This document shows, piece by piece, positions 44,100 through 52,873 of a DNA stretch of 64,000 nucleotides. The stretch is taken from NCBI GenBank assembly GCA_902825945.1, contig CADECY010000003.1, positions 1 through 64,000 on the forward strand. Direction: 5' to 3'. Source of the stretch: an uncultured Acidobacteriota bacterium (GTDB lineage: Bacteria; Acidobacteriota; Terriglobia; Bryobacterales; Bryobacteraceae). The notes beneath the pieces were generated by a model, which ran no database searches, was not told the DNA's origin, and saw nothing but the letters and a program-made list of their open reading frames with translations. Numbering within the stretch: the first letter of the stretch is position 1; each line of letters starts with the position of its first letter. The position numbers and the translations under genes are program-made.

Positions 44100-46517
44100 A
44101 TGCCTCTTTTGAATCGTTTAGCCGCAATTGTGATGACGGCCGCGCTGCTTGCGCCGCTTTCCGGTCCGGTGTTTGCCCGAAACCGCAAGGCCGAAAAGCT
44201 GATCAAGGAAGGCCGTCTCGCCGAGGCCAAACGGGAGTTCGACAAGGCGCTCGATCTGTTCGAGCAGGCAGTGGCGATCGATCCGGAGGACGCATCCTAT
44301 CAGCTTGCGGTGCGCCGGGTGCGGTTCCAAGCCGCGCAAATGCATTACGACGCGGGCATGCGGCTGCGGGAGGAAGGAAAGCTCGAAGAAGCGGCCACCG
44401 AGTTCCAGAAGGCGTTCGCCACCGATCCGAGCTCGGCGGGTGCTGCACAAGAGTTGCGGCGGACCATGCAGATGATCGAACAGGCCAAGCGCAAGGCGGC
44501 GGGCGGGAAGACCGAGCGATCCGCTTTGACGCCCTCGGAGGCTGCCCGGCAGGACCTCGAAGATCGCATCGGCTCGATGATGCCTGCGCCTGAACTACGC
44601 CCCCTGCAGCGTCAGATTTCGACTCTCAAGATGAACAATCAGCCGGTGAAGGTGCTCTACGAGACCCTCGGAAAGCTCGCCGGAATCAACGTGATCTTCG
44701 ACCCGGAGTACCAAAGCACGGGGCGCAACTATTCGATCGATCTGAGCAACACGAGCCTCGAACAAGCTCTCGATCATCTCTCGATTCTCACCAAGACCTA
44801 CTGGAAGGCCCTCTCGCTGAACACGATTTTCCTCACCAACGATAACGTCACCAAGCGGCGCGACCATGAGGACATGGTGGTGCGCACCTTTTATCTGCGC
44901 AACCTCACTACACCGCAGGAACTCCAGGAAATCGCGACCATTCTCCGCTCGGTCACCGACATCCGGCGGGTGTTCACGTTCAATACGCATAACGTGTTGA
45001 TGGTGCGCGGCACGGTCGATCAGGTGGCGTTGGCCGAAAAGCTCGTCGCCGACATCGATAAGCCGAAGGGCGAGGTGATCATCGACGTGGTGGTGATGGA
45101 AGCCAACCGCTCGCGAACCCGCGATCTCGCGGCGACGTTCCAGAGCGGCGGCACCAACGGTCTTCGCTCACTGGTGAGCTTCACGCCGAGTTCCACGCTT
45201 CAAACCGTCACCAGTGGCGCCTCCGGAGCGACCGGCAGCACAGGCGCCACCACCGGCACCAGCACCGGACTCATTCGGCTACCCAACATCCCCGACATCC
45301 GCCAACAGGACTTTGCCGTCTCGGTTCCGAACTTCCTGCTGCAGGCCCTAATGACCGATCGCGGAACGCGCGTGCTGCAGTCGCCCCAGATCCGCGCGAC
45401 GCACGGCGTCAAGTCGAGCCTGAAGATCGGCGATCGCTTCCCGTACGCGACCGGCAGCTTCCAGCCTGGCATTGGAGGCATCGGGGCCGGAATCTCGCCG
45501 CTCGTCAGCACGCAGTTCCAGTTCGCCGATGTCGGCGTGAATGTCGACCTGACGCCGACCGTCCATGGCTCGGACGAAGTGAGTATGCAGATCGAAATCG
45601 ACATTTCCAACGTGCGGGACCGGATCGATGTCGGCGGGCTTTCGCAGCCCGTCATCGGACAGCGCAAGTTCACGCACTTCGTACGGCTGCGGCAGGGCGA
45701 GGTGAGTCTGCTCGGCGGACTGATGCAGGATCAGGACACACGCTCGATCGCGGGAACGCCCGGTGCGGGCAATATCCCGGTCCTCCGGCGCTTGTTCAGC
45801 AGCGAGAGCATCGAACGGGGGACGAGCGAACTGTTGATCGCGCTCGTTCCGCACGTGATCCGTCAGCCCGACATTCAGGATCTCAACCTGCGCGGAATCG
45901 CGGCGGGCAACGACACGGTGATCAAACTCAACTACTCGCCGAAGAAGGATTTGGACGAACCCAAGCCAGAGCCTCCGAAGCCCGAGCCCGCGCCCCCGAA
46001 GGAGACCGCGCCCGCGGTTCCCTCGCCCAAGCCGGGCGGATTTCCGGTGGGCCTGCCGTTCCAGTTGCCCGGGCAGAATGCGGCGGCCGCCGCCGGCTCG
46101 GCGGCGAAGGCCAGTTTCCTTCCGGGCGGGGCCGTCTCGACGAAGGTGAGCGCTGCGCTCACGTTGATGATCCAGCTCGACAACGGCACTGACCTTGCCG
46201 GAGCGCCCATGAAGATCAAGTGGGACCCGAAGGTCCTGCGCCTGAACGACGTGAACAAGGGCACGCTGTTCGTGGGTGACTCGCAGCAGAACATCTTCAC
46301 GCGTAACATTCGCAACGACGCCGGCGAGGCCTCGGTCGAGCTGAACCGCAAACCGGGCCTGCCGGGAGTGAACGGCTCGGGCTCGCTCGTAACGCTCGTA
46401 TTCCAGGCGGTGGGCAAGGGTTCGACCGCGGTCGAGGTGCTCGACCTTTCGGTGAAGAACTCCAAGCTCGAACCGGTGAACGTGCAGAGCCCCACGGTGA
46501 CGGTGAACGTCGAGTAG
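44100..46517 (+). CDS. Secretin (GspD/PilQ-like) with N-terminal TPRs and C-terminal cohesin domain
   Basis: 805 residues. Signal peptide 1-26, two TPR-like repeats at about 30-130, an STN/N0-like domain at about 170-245 (LYETLGKLAGINVIFDPEYQ), and N1/secretin_N at about 260-325. The secretin core is about 395-595 (DFAVSVPNFLLQALMTDRGT, VDLTPTVHGSDEVSMQIEID, RQGEVSLLGGLMQDQ, SELLIALVPHVIR). A Pro/Glu/Lys linker at about 615-660 leads to a cohesin-type beta domain at about 680-805 (APMKIKWDPKVLRLNDV, LVTLVFQAVGKG). It should form the outer-membrane channel of a type II secretion or type IV pilus-like machine. A cohesin on a secretin is unusual. Three pseudopilin genes follow. Confidence 0.88.
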   Translation: MPLLNRLAAIVMTAALLAPLSGPVFARNRKAEKLIKEGRLAEAKREFDKALDLFEQAVAIDPEDASYQLAVRRVRFQAAQMHYDAGMRLREEGKLEEAATEFQKAFATDPSSAGAAQELRRTMQMIEQAKRKAAGGKTERSALTPSEAARQDLEDRIGSMMPAPELRPLQRQISTLKMNNQPVKVLYETLGKLAGINVIFDPEYQSTGRNYSIDLSNTSLEQALDHLSILTKTYWKALSLNTIFLTNDNVTKRRDHEDMVVRTFYLRNLTTPQELQEIATILRSVTDIRRVFTFNTHNVLMVRGTVDQVALAEKLVADIDKPKGEVIIDVVVMEANRSRTRDLAATFQSGGTNGLRSLVSFTPSSTLQTVTSGASGATGSTGATTGTSTGLIRLPNIPDIRQQDFAVSVPNFLLQALMTDRGTRVLQSPQIRATHGVKSSLKIGDRFPYATGSFQPGIGGIGAGISPLVSTQFQFADVGVNVDLTPTVHGSDEVSMQIEIDISNVRDRIDVGGLSQPVIGQRKFTHFVRLRQGEVSLLGGLMQDQDTRSIAGTPGAGNIPVLRRLFSSESIERGTSELLIALVPHVIRQPDIQDLNLRGIAAGNDTVIKLNYSPKKDLDEPKPEPPKPEPAPPKETAPAVPSPKPGGFPVGLPFQLPGQNAAAAAGSAAKASFLPGGAVSTKVSAALTLMIQLDNGTDLAGAPMKIKWDPKVLRLNDVNKGTLFVGDSQQNIFTRNIRNDAGEASVELNRKPGLPGVNGSGSLVTLVFQAVGKGSTAVEVLDLSVKNSKLEPVNVQSPTVTVNVE

Positions 46518-46524
46518 CAGTGCC

Positions 46525-46998
46525 ATGCGGAACAAGCGGTCCCGCCGCGGATTGACGCTCGTGGAACTGATCGTGTCGTTCACGATTCTGATGTTGCTCT
46601 CGACGATGATCCTCCCGATGGCCCGCTTCCGTGTCCGGCGGGAAAAGGAGCGGGAGTTGCGGCTCGCGCTCGCCGAGATCCGGCACGCGATCGACAAATA
46701 CAAGGATGCCTGCGACTACGGCCAGCTCGGCGCCGAAAGCAAGAAGATCGATTCGGAATGCTACCCCGAAACGCTCGAGGCGCTCGTGGAAGGCGTCAAG
46801 GCGGCGGGCGCGCAGGACAAGAAGATCAAGTTTCTGCGCAGGATCCCTCGCGATCCGTTCACGGGGCGGCGCGAGTGGGGCATGCGCAATGTCAAGGACG
46901 ATCCTGGCTCGTCGAGTTGGGGCGGTTCGCACGTGTTCGATGTTTACAGCAAGACCTTCGACAAGGCACCGGATGGGACAGCTTATGCGGACTGGTAG
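46525..46998 (+). CDS. Type II secretion pseudopilin (GspG-like), longest of three
   Basis: 157 residues. The prepilin leader RRGLTLVELIVSFTILMLLS has Gly(-1), Glu(+5) and a 20-residue hydrophobic helix. It is followed by a charged helix (RREKERELRLALAEIRHAID) and a GspG-like beta region (IPRDPFTGRREW, FDVYSKTFDKAPDGTAYADW). It lies 7 nt after the secretin stop. It needs a prepilin peptidase encoded elsewhere. Confidence 0.86.
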   Translation: MRNKRSRRGLTLVELIVSFTILMLLSTMILPMARFRVRREKERELRLALAEIRHAIDKYKDACDYGQLGAESKKIDSECYPETLEALVEGVKAAGAQDKKIKFLRRIPRDPFTGRREWGMRNVKDDPGSSSWGGSHVFDVYSKTFDKAPDGTAYADW

Positions 46999-47383
46999 AC
47001 TACGCCGCGGTTTCACGCTCGTCGAAATGATCATCGTGATGACGATCGTCTCGATCCTCGTTTCGATGGCCGTGCCGATGTATCAGAAGTCGATTCTGCG
47101 CACTCGAGAAAGCGTGCTGCGGAACAACCTATTCACGCTTCGCACCGTGATCGACGAGTACACCTACGACAAACAGAAGGCGCCGCAATCGCTGCAGGAT
47201 CTCGTCACCGACGGCTATCTCCGGCAGATTCCCGAAGATCCGATCACCGGCTCCAACCAGACGTGGAAGGTGATCATGGAAGACGCGCTGACGAGCGTCA
47301 ATCAGACCGAGTCCGGCGTCTTCGATGTCCGCAGCGGCTCGGACAAAACCAGCCTCGAGGGCACTCCATACGCGGAGTGGTGA
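46985..47383 (+). CDS. Type II secretion pseudopilin (GspG-like), second of three
   Basis: 132 residues from ATG 46985, overlapping the previous gene by 14 nt. Leader RRGFTLVEMIIVMTIVSILV, then YQKSILRTRESVLRNNLFTL, QSLQDLVTDGYLRQIPEDPI and SDKTSLEGTPYAEW. The Gly-Ser-Asp-Lys-Thr ending is the calcium-site region of GspG major pseudopilins. It is closely similar to the next gene, pointing to a tandem duplication. Confidence 0.88.
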   Translation: MRTGRLRRGFTLVEMIIVMTIVSILVSMAVPMYQKSILRTRESVLRNNLFTLRTVIDEYTYDKQKAPQSLQDLVTDGYLRQIPEDPITGSNQTWKVIMEDALTSVNQTESGVFDVRSGSDKTSLEGTPYAEW

Positions 47384-47387
47384 TCCG

Positions 47388-47765
47388 GTGAGGTCCGCAC
47401 GATTCCGCAGGGGCTTCACGATAATCGAGCTGATTGTCGTGATGACGATCATTGCGACTCTCGCGGCGATCGCCGTTCCGCAGTACCAGAAGGCGGTTCT
47501 GCGCTCGCGCGAAAGCACGCTGCGGAGCAATCTCCTGGTGCTACGGTCCGCGATCGAGGAATACAGCTATGACAAGCAGAAGCCCGCGCAATCGCTCCAG
47601 GATCTGGTGAGCGAGGGCTACCTGTATCGCGTTCCGGACGATCCGATCACCGGTTCGAACCAGACATGGAAGGTCGCGGCGGAAGAAGGAACCGAGGGCA
47701 TCGGTACTGTCTTCAGCGGCTCCGACAAGACGAGCCTCGAGGGCACTCCCTACTCGAAGTGGTAG
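47388..47765 (+). CDS. Type II secretion pseudopilin (GspG-like), third of three
   Basis: 125 residues from GTG 47388, 4 nt after the previous stop. Leader FRRGFTIIELIVVMTIIATL, then YQKAVLRSRESTLRSNLLVL, QSLQDLVSEGYLYRVPDDPI, TGSNQTWKV (identical in the previous gene) and SGSDKTSLEGTPYSKW. It is clearly a paralogue of its neighbour. The difference lies mainly between TWKV and the ending, where this copy is 7 residues shorter. Confidence 0.88.
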   Translation: MRSARFRRGFTIIELIVVMTIIATLAAIAVPQYQKAVLRSRESTLRSNLLVLRSAIEEYSYDKQKPAQSLQDLVSEGYLYRVPDDPITGSNQTWKVAAEEGTEGIGTVFSGSDKTSLEGTPYSKW

Positions 47766-47811
47766 AGACGCGATCCGATACCCACGCTGCGCGCCCCCTC
47801 ACGGGAGCCTC

Positions 47812-50800
47812 TCACTGCACCGTCGTGAAGTTGAACACGCCCGTGCCTTCCGCGTCCGACCACGGTCCGCAGAATCCGGGCCCGAACACGTTGGGAAGCT
47901 GACATCCGCGGACTACGCCAGAATAGCGCCGTCCCGCCGTGAGGGTCAGCGAAGTGCGATCGCCAGCCACTTGTCCGGCAAAGGAATGCGGCGTGGTGCC
48001 ATCGCTTGCCAGGTAATACTCGACGACTTGCCAATTGTCGAGGCCCAGCCACTCGATCGTTACCTGGCCGGTCGTGCCGCGCAGACTCACCACTCCCTGA
48101 TAGGCGGGTTGGGTGGGCGTCGGAGCGTTGAGCGGCGGCCCATCGACCACGAAACCGTTCGGGGGGCCCGCCACCTGATTCGGACCCGGATTGGCAATCG
48201 CGAGCACATCGTAGCGGACACCGGGCCGGAATCGCGCCGCCCAGAAGTTGTTCGTCGTGATGACGTCGAGGGCCGGGCGCGACGCGGACATGTCTTGCAC
48301 GTAAAGCCGGTAGGTGGTGTTGGATCCGTTGTCGCCCGGAACGCGGCTCCAGGAGAAGGTGACGACGGGGCCGCTCACCACGGTCGCGGCGGCGGGCACT
48401 CCGATGACCGGAGCGGAGGGACTCGGCCCGGCGGCGTTCATGGGAAATGCGTCGCTGATGGGTCCGCAACCGTCGGCATTGCAAGCCTTGACGAGGACGA
48501 ACGCGGCACCGGCGGGAACGCTCAGTGTCACGGGCGTCGCCGACACCATCTTCGCGGCAACGGTCAGCGCGCCTCCTCCTGGCCCGGCGCCTGGTTGAAC
48601 GACCTGAACCAGGTAGAGGTCCGCACCAGAGACGGTGGTAAAGGCGGTGGTGAGGGAGTTACCACCGGAGACGTTCGCCGAAGTCACCGTGGGCTTGCCG
48701 GTCGGCACCGGCCCCAACTGGACCCGGAAGTTGACAGGCGATCCGTTGACCGTCATCCGGTAGTTGCCACTCGGTAGCGAGTAGGGCGCGTTGAGAACCG
48801 AAGCCGGGAGATTGTCGGAAGCGAAGAGCGTTCCGTTCCTCAGGATCCTCAGAGCGTAGGACGCCGCGCCCGGAAACGCGAGCCACTGAAGATTGGTGGT
48901 GGATTGCGTCAGCACGGCGCCCTCGCCCGGGGCGACGATCACCGGCCACGACGTGTTGGTAGAGAAGCCGGTCCAGTCAGTGGCCGGACCGCAATCGACG
49001 TAGCTATAAGACGCGCCACACGCCCGGACGCGCGCGACGTAGAGACCGGTTGCCAGTGCCGGCGCATCGGCAAACGCGGTGTTTCCGCCTGAGACCTGGC
49101 GATTTTCAATGGTGTCGCGCGGGAAGTAGATGCCTAGACCGCCGCTGTCGGCTCTCCGGATCTCGAGGAGGTAGCCCTGCGCGCCCGCGACTGGGTTCCA
49201 CCGGAACCGGAACGGCTGCCCGGTGCCCTGGTCGTGAACAGGAGCAGTCAAGGGTACCGGCGGCAGCAGATTCGTGGTTCCGCTCTCGCCGCCAACCGGA
49301 ACGATCTTGTCGAGCGTCTCGAAGACTCCCTGGGTGTTGACTCCGAACACGCTGACATAGAGTGCGCCAGCGGAATCCGCATGACGGACGATGGCTTCCG
49401 ACGTTTGTCCCGAACCCGAGATCCGCGTGTAGAAACTCCCGGTGGCCGTGGAAAGATTAGCGGAAAAACGCTGCCAGTAGGCCGCCCGTCCGCCGTTCAC
49501 CGTGTCGGTCGCCGCCACGATTGGTTCGCCAGAGCCATTGACTGTCAGCGACGTCGGGCCCTGACAACCAGGGGCTGTCGCGGAACTGAGATCACGCAGC
49601 GCCGTCTCCGCGCCGGTCGAATCCAGACGGACCAGCAGCAAAGTCGTCGGGCCCTGAGTCCCATAGCAGAAACCCGGTGGTGAGAACTCCCGCAGGAAGT
49701 AGGTGTCCGATCCCGAACCGGAGAGCGCCATGGGCTGATCCACGGAGTAGGCGTGGGCGACCGGGTTGGTGCCAGCGCTTCCGTAAATCTTGGCGAACCG
49801 GCTGCTCACTGTGCCGGACTGCTCGACGAGGCCGTTCACGAAAAAGCCCTTGTTGTAGGGCGGACTGGACGTTCCGATGTATCGCAACAGCCCCGCCGTG
49901 GAGACGCCGCCGGTCACCGCGGTGATCGCCGGATTCGTAGGCTCCCATAGTCCGGAGGCAAACGCCGGGAGCAAGGTGGCCCAAGCGAGGGTTCCATTCG
50001 CGGCCACTTTGGAAACGAAAACGTTCGAGTCGGAGGTGTTCGCCTGGGCATTCACTTTCGGGAATGCTTGGAACGGCGGCAGGATTCCCATGACATAGCT
50101 GCTCCCGTCGGCACCCGCCGCCACCGTGGCTTCCGCGAACTGGCCGGTGGCGGCCACAAAGGACGACAGGGCGATTGTGCCCTGCGGCGACAGACGCGTG
50201 AGTGTTGCCTCGAGCCCGGAAAACTGTGTGCGGAATGCGTTCACCAAGGGGAAATTCGCCTGCTGCGTGAATCCGGCCACATGGACGTTCCCGGCGGGGT
50301 CGAGTCCAAAGCCTCCCAAGCGCGTCAGCCCTCTGGTGCCGATCACTGTCAGGTAGACGAGGGCGCCCTGTGGCGAATGTTTGGAAACCATCGACTCGGC
50401 GGAGTAGAGCGTGTAGGCCGCACCTTGGCTATCCGCCGTCACTTTGATCTCTCCGGTCGGGAACAAGGTCGCGCTGAAGACGATCTGAGGATCGATCACC
50501 AGCGGCAGTGACCGGTCATACTTCCCGAGCGTCAACGCAGCGTTGTTGCCGCGTAGACGGTAGGAAGCGGCGATCTCCGTCCGCTCTCCGTTCACGAACT
50601 GATATGCCACTGGCCTCTTCTGCACCACTGCATGATGCGCGGTCGAGAGGAGCAGATCGCCCGCCGCTGTCAGCTTCACTGAACGGGCGCCTTCGAACGT
50701 CAGCCCGATCTTGCGCGGATCGGCTCCCGGAGCCAATTCGAAATCGTACTCGAGCCTGCCGTCCTTGCCGTAATAAAGCAGGTCAATTCCCGGATAGATC

Positions 50801-51126
50801 GAGCGGTAGCGGACTTGGCCGAAGTGCGGAACGCCGATGCGCCACTCCTTCGGATTGGAACCGGGATAGTAGTTCGTGACACTCGGCAGCTTCTCGCCTG
50901 GCTCTGCGCTGCCGCTCGCGCTTGCTCCCGCAATTCGCACGGCGACGCGCTCCCGCTCGGGTCCCAAGCGAAGGTCGGCGCCATCGGCGCGAATCACCAC
51001 GCTCGCGCCGCCGGTCCGGGCGACGAATTGCGCGCGGCCGGGCGAAGGTTCGAAAAGTACAGGAACGCCGATCCCGGCTGACAACGCGGTGGCGAAGGCG
51101 AGCGTGAACAAGGTGTAAGTGAACAT
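47812..51126 (-). CDS. Very large exported SBBP-repeat / Fn3 protein
   Basis: 1104 residues from ATG 51126 (ten residues shorter than the full open frame). A signal peptide (TLFTLAFATALSAGIGVPVL) is followed by a domain of about 200 residues (ITNYYPGSNPKEWRIGVPHF-like text with VTNYYPGSNPKEW, then YRSIYPGIDLLYYGKDGRLE). That domain always heads this SBBP family. SBBP propeller repeats occupy about 215-520 (GFGLDPAGNVHVAGFTQQAN). Then come Fn3-like modules with CNADGCGP and CGPATDWTGF patterns. It is presumably surface or secreted, with no catalytic motif. It has the same architecture class as the protein at 17.4-20.6 kb. Confidence 0.82.
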   Translation of the reverse strand: MFTYTLFTLAFATALSAGIGVPVLFEPSPGRAQFVARTGGASVVIRADGADLRLGPERERVAVRIAGASASGSAEPGEKLPSVTNYYPGSNPKEWRIGVPHFGQVRYRSIYPGIDLLYYGKDGRLEYDFELAPGADPRKIGLTFEGARSVKLTAAGDLLLSTAHHAVVQKRPVAYQFVNGERTEIAASYRLRGNNAALTLGKYDRSLPLVIDPQIVFSATLFPTGEIKVTADSQGAAYTLYSAESMVSKHSPQGALVYLTVIGTRGLTRLGGFGLDPAGNVHVAGFTQQANFPLVNAFRTQFSGLEATLTRLSPQGTIALSSFVAATGQFAEATVAAGADGSSYVMGILPPFQAFPKVNAQANTSDSNVFVSKVAANGTLAWATLLPAFASGLWEPTNPAITAVTGGVSTAGLLRYIGTSSPPYNKGFFVNGLVEQSGTVSSRFAKIYGSAGTNPVAHAYSVDQPMALSGSGSDTYFLREFSPPGFCYGTQGPTTLLLVRLDSTGAETALRDLSSATAPGCQGPTSLTVNGSGEPIVAATDTVNGGRAAYWQRFSANLSTATGSFYTRISGSGQTSEAIVRHADSAGALYVSVFGVNTQGVFETLDKIVPVGGESGTTNLLPPVPLTAPVHDQGTGQPFRFRWNPVAGAQGYLLEIRRADSGGLGIYFPRDTIENRQVSGGNTAFADAPALATGLYVARVRACGASYSYVDCGPATDWTGFSTNTSWPVIVAPGEGAVLTQSTTNLQWLAFPGAASYALRILRNGTLFASDNLPASVLNAPYSLPSGNYRMTVNGSPVNFRVQLGPVPTGKPTVTSANVSGGNSLTTAFTTVSGADLYLVQVVQPGAGPGGGALTVAAKMVSATPVTLSVPAGAAFVLVKACNADGCGPISDAFPMNAAGPSPSAPVIGVPAAATVVSGPVVTFSWSRVPGDNGSNTTYRLYVQDMSASRPALDVITTNNFWAARFRPGVRYDVLAIANPGPNQVAGPPNGFVVDGPPLNAPTPTQPAYQGVVSLRGTTGQVTIEWLGLDNWQVVEYYLASDGTTPHSFAGQVAGDRTSLTLTAGRRYSGVVRGCQLPNVFGPGFCGPWSDAEGTGVFNFTTVQ

Positions 51127-51194
51127 GACCGTCCCCCGTGCCGCCGAGGTTAGCACAGTCCAGCGCCGTGCGCGTGTTACGATGAACCTCGCTC

Positions 51195-52868
51195 ATGCCG
51201 ACCCTCTCGATTCATTCGGTGCCGGTGCTTGCGCTGTGCGCGCAACTCGCGATGGCGCAATCGCAACCGCAAACGATTCTCGTGCCGATGCGCGATGGCG
51301 TCCGGCTCGCGACCGATATCCACGGGGCTGAAGCCGCGGTCCGCAAGCCGGTACTGCTGCTTCGCACGCCGTACAACAAGAACGCCGCCGCCAATACCGC
51401 GCGCCGGTACGTAGCGGGAGGCTATGTCGCTGTCGTGCAGGATGCCCGGGGTGCGTTCGCCTCAGAGGGCCAGTACATTCACCACAACAACGACGATCAG
51501 GACGCTTACGACACGATCGAGTGGATCTCGAAGCAGCCATGGTCGAACGGCAAGACCGGGACTTGGGGCGGATCTCATCCCGGCGCTGTGCAGTGGCTCG
51601 CCGCCGCCGAGCGTCCACCGGGACTCACGGTGATCGCGCCAACCGCCGCCTCCGCAAGCCTCTACTACACGGCGTACGTTAGTGGAGCGCTGCGTCTCGC
51701 GTTGATCGGCGGCGCGGGTCCGGCGATCAACAAGCCGCCGGCTGGGAAGAAGGCGCCGGACGACCTGACTCCCTACTACCGGCAGCTTCCGGTCGCGGAT
51801 CTCGATCGCCACATCGGCTGGGAAATGCCTTGGCTGCGAGCGATGGTGACGCATCCGTGGCTCGATGGATTCTGGAATCGCCAGCATGCGAGCGAACGGG
51901 TGAAGGGACTCGACATTCCGGCACAGCACATCGTGGGTTACTACGACTTCCTTTGCAAGGAAACCGTGGCGAGCTTTCAACGGATGCGCAGGTCCTCCGC
52001 CACCGAACGGGCGCGCGCCAATCAGCAGTTGATTCTGGGTCCATGGGATCACGGAACAGTGGGAAAAACATCGGTGGCAGGGTTTGATTTTGGCGAACAG
52101 GCGAAGCTCGACGTGGTGGAAGAAAACCTGAAGTGGTTCGATCGTTTTCTGAAGCCGGGCACGGCGACGGAGTTCCCTCGGGTCCGGTACTTTATCCTCG
52201 GACGCAACGAATGGCGCACGGCGCAAGACTGGCCTCCGCCCGCAACCGAAACGTCCTACTTCCTGCGGCCGGATCGGGCGCTCTCGCTTCGCCGCGCGGG
52301 CTCGGCCGAACCGGCGGATTCGTTCGAGGATGATCCCGCGAATCCGGTTCCGGTCGAACTCGGCGCCTCGTCGCCGTTCCCGCGATCCTCGATGTTCCGC
52401 CCGGTCGATCGCGCGGTGATCCAGAAGCGCGCGGACGTACTCGTCTACACGGCGCCCGCGCAAACTTCGGCGGCGATCATCGCCGGGAATCCGCGCGCCG
52501 ACCTCTGGGTGAGCGTCGACGCTCAGGACGCGGACTTCGCGGTCAAGCTCACCGATGTCTGGCCCGATGGCAAGGTCTATCCCGTTGCCGAGGGTGTCGT
52601 GCGCCTCACCCATCGTGACGGTGATGCGAAGCGCGCGGCTGTCGATCCGGGCCGAGTCTACAAAGTCACCGTCGACCTCGGACACACGGCGTTCGAACTC
52701 GCAAGGGGCCACGCAATGCGGCTCGAGATCGCGGGCAGCTATTTTCCGGTCTATGATCGAAACTCCCACACGGGAGAAGGTCCGTTCGCGACAACGGAGC
52801 GGAAGGCTGTCCAGTCCGTGCATCACGGGGCGGCGATGCCATCGCGCGTCATAATCCCCATACAATAG
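51195..52868 (+). CDS. CocE/NonD (X-Pro dipeptidyl-peptidase S15) family exported hydrolase
   Basis: 557 residues with a signal peptide (VPVLALCAQLAMAQSQ). S15/CocE fold: VPMRDGVRLATDIHG near 34-48, LLLRTPYNKNAAANTARRYV near 56-75, VVQDARGAFASEGQY near 83-97, and the nucleophile elbow TGTWGGSHPGAVQWLAA near 122-138. A helical cap, LGPWDHGTVGK with the catalytic His near 281-291, and the C-terminal jelly roll (VSVDAQDADFAVKLTDVWPD) follow. The family hydrolyses acyl esters, beta-lactam side chains or Xaa-Pro peptides; the substrate is open. Confidence 0.92.
   Translation: MPTLSIHSVPVLALCAQLAMAQSQPQTILVPMRDGVRLATDIHGAEAAVRKPVLLLRTPYNKNAAANTARRYVAGGYVAVVQDARGAFASEGQYIHHNNDDQDAYDTIEWISKQPWSNGKTGTWGGSHPGAVQWLAAAERPPGLTVIAPTAASASLYYTAYVSGALRLALIGGAGPAINKPPAGKKAPDDLTPYYRQLPVADLDRHIGWEMPWLRAMVTHPWLDGFWNRQHASERVKGLDIPAQHIVGYYDFLCKETVASFQRMRRSSATERARANQQLILGPWDHGTVGKTSVAGFDFGEQAKLDVVEENLKWFDRFLKPGTATEFPRVRYFILGRNEWRTAQDWPPPATETSYFLRPDRALSLRRAGSAEPADSFEDDPANPVPVELGASSPFPRSSMFRPVDRAVIQKRADVLVYTAPAQTSAAIIAGNPRADLWVSVDAQDADFAVKLTDVWPDGKVYPVAEGVVRLTHRDGDAKRAAVDPGRVYKVTVDLGHTAFELARGHAMRLEIAGSYFPVYDRNSHTGEGPFATTERKAVQSVHHGAAMPSRVIIPIQ
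52861..52866 (+). promoter_or_regulatory. Putative -10 box TACAAT for the gene at 52874
   Basis: TACAAT spans the last codons of the CocE gene and ends 7 nt before GTG 52874. No Shine-Dalgarno lies between. The downstream gene may thus be transcribed independently despite a 5-bp gap. Confidence 0.4.
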
Positions 52869-52873
52869 GCGAT

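Noticed and set aside
44090..44100. CATATAAG directly before ATG 44100 as a leaderless -10 box
   Set aside because: It abuts the start codon with no room for initiation, so it does not fit the 6-9 nt pattern.
45348..46703. A 451-codon minus-strand open frame
   Set aside because: Antisense to the secretin gene with no family resemblance.
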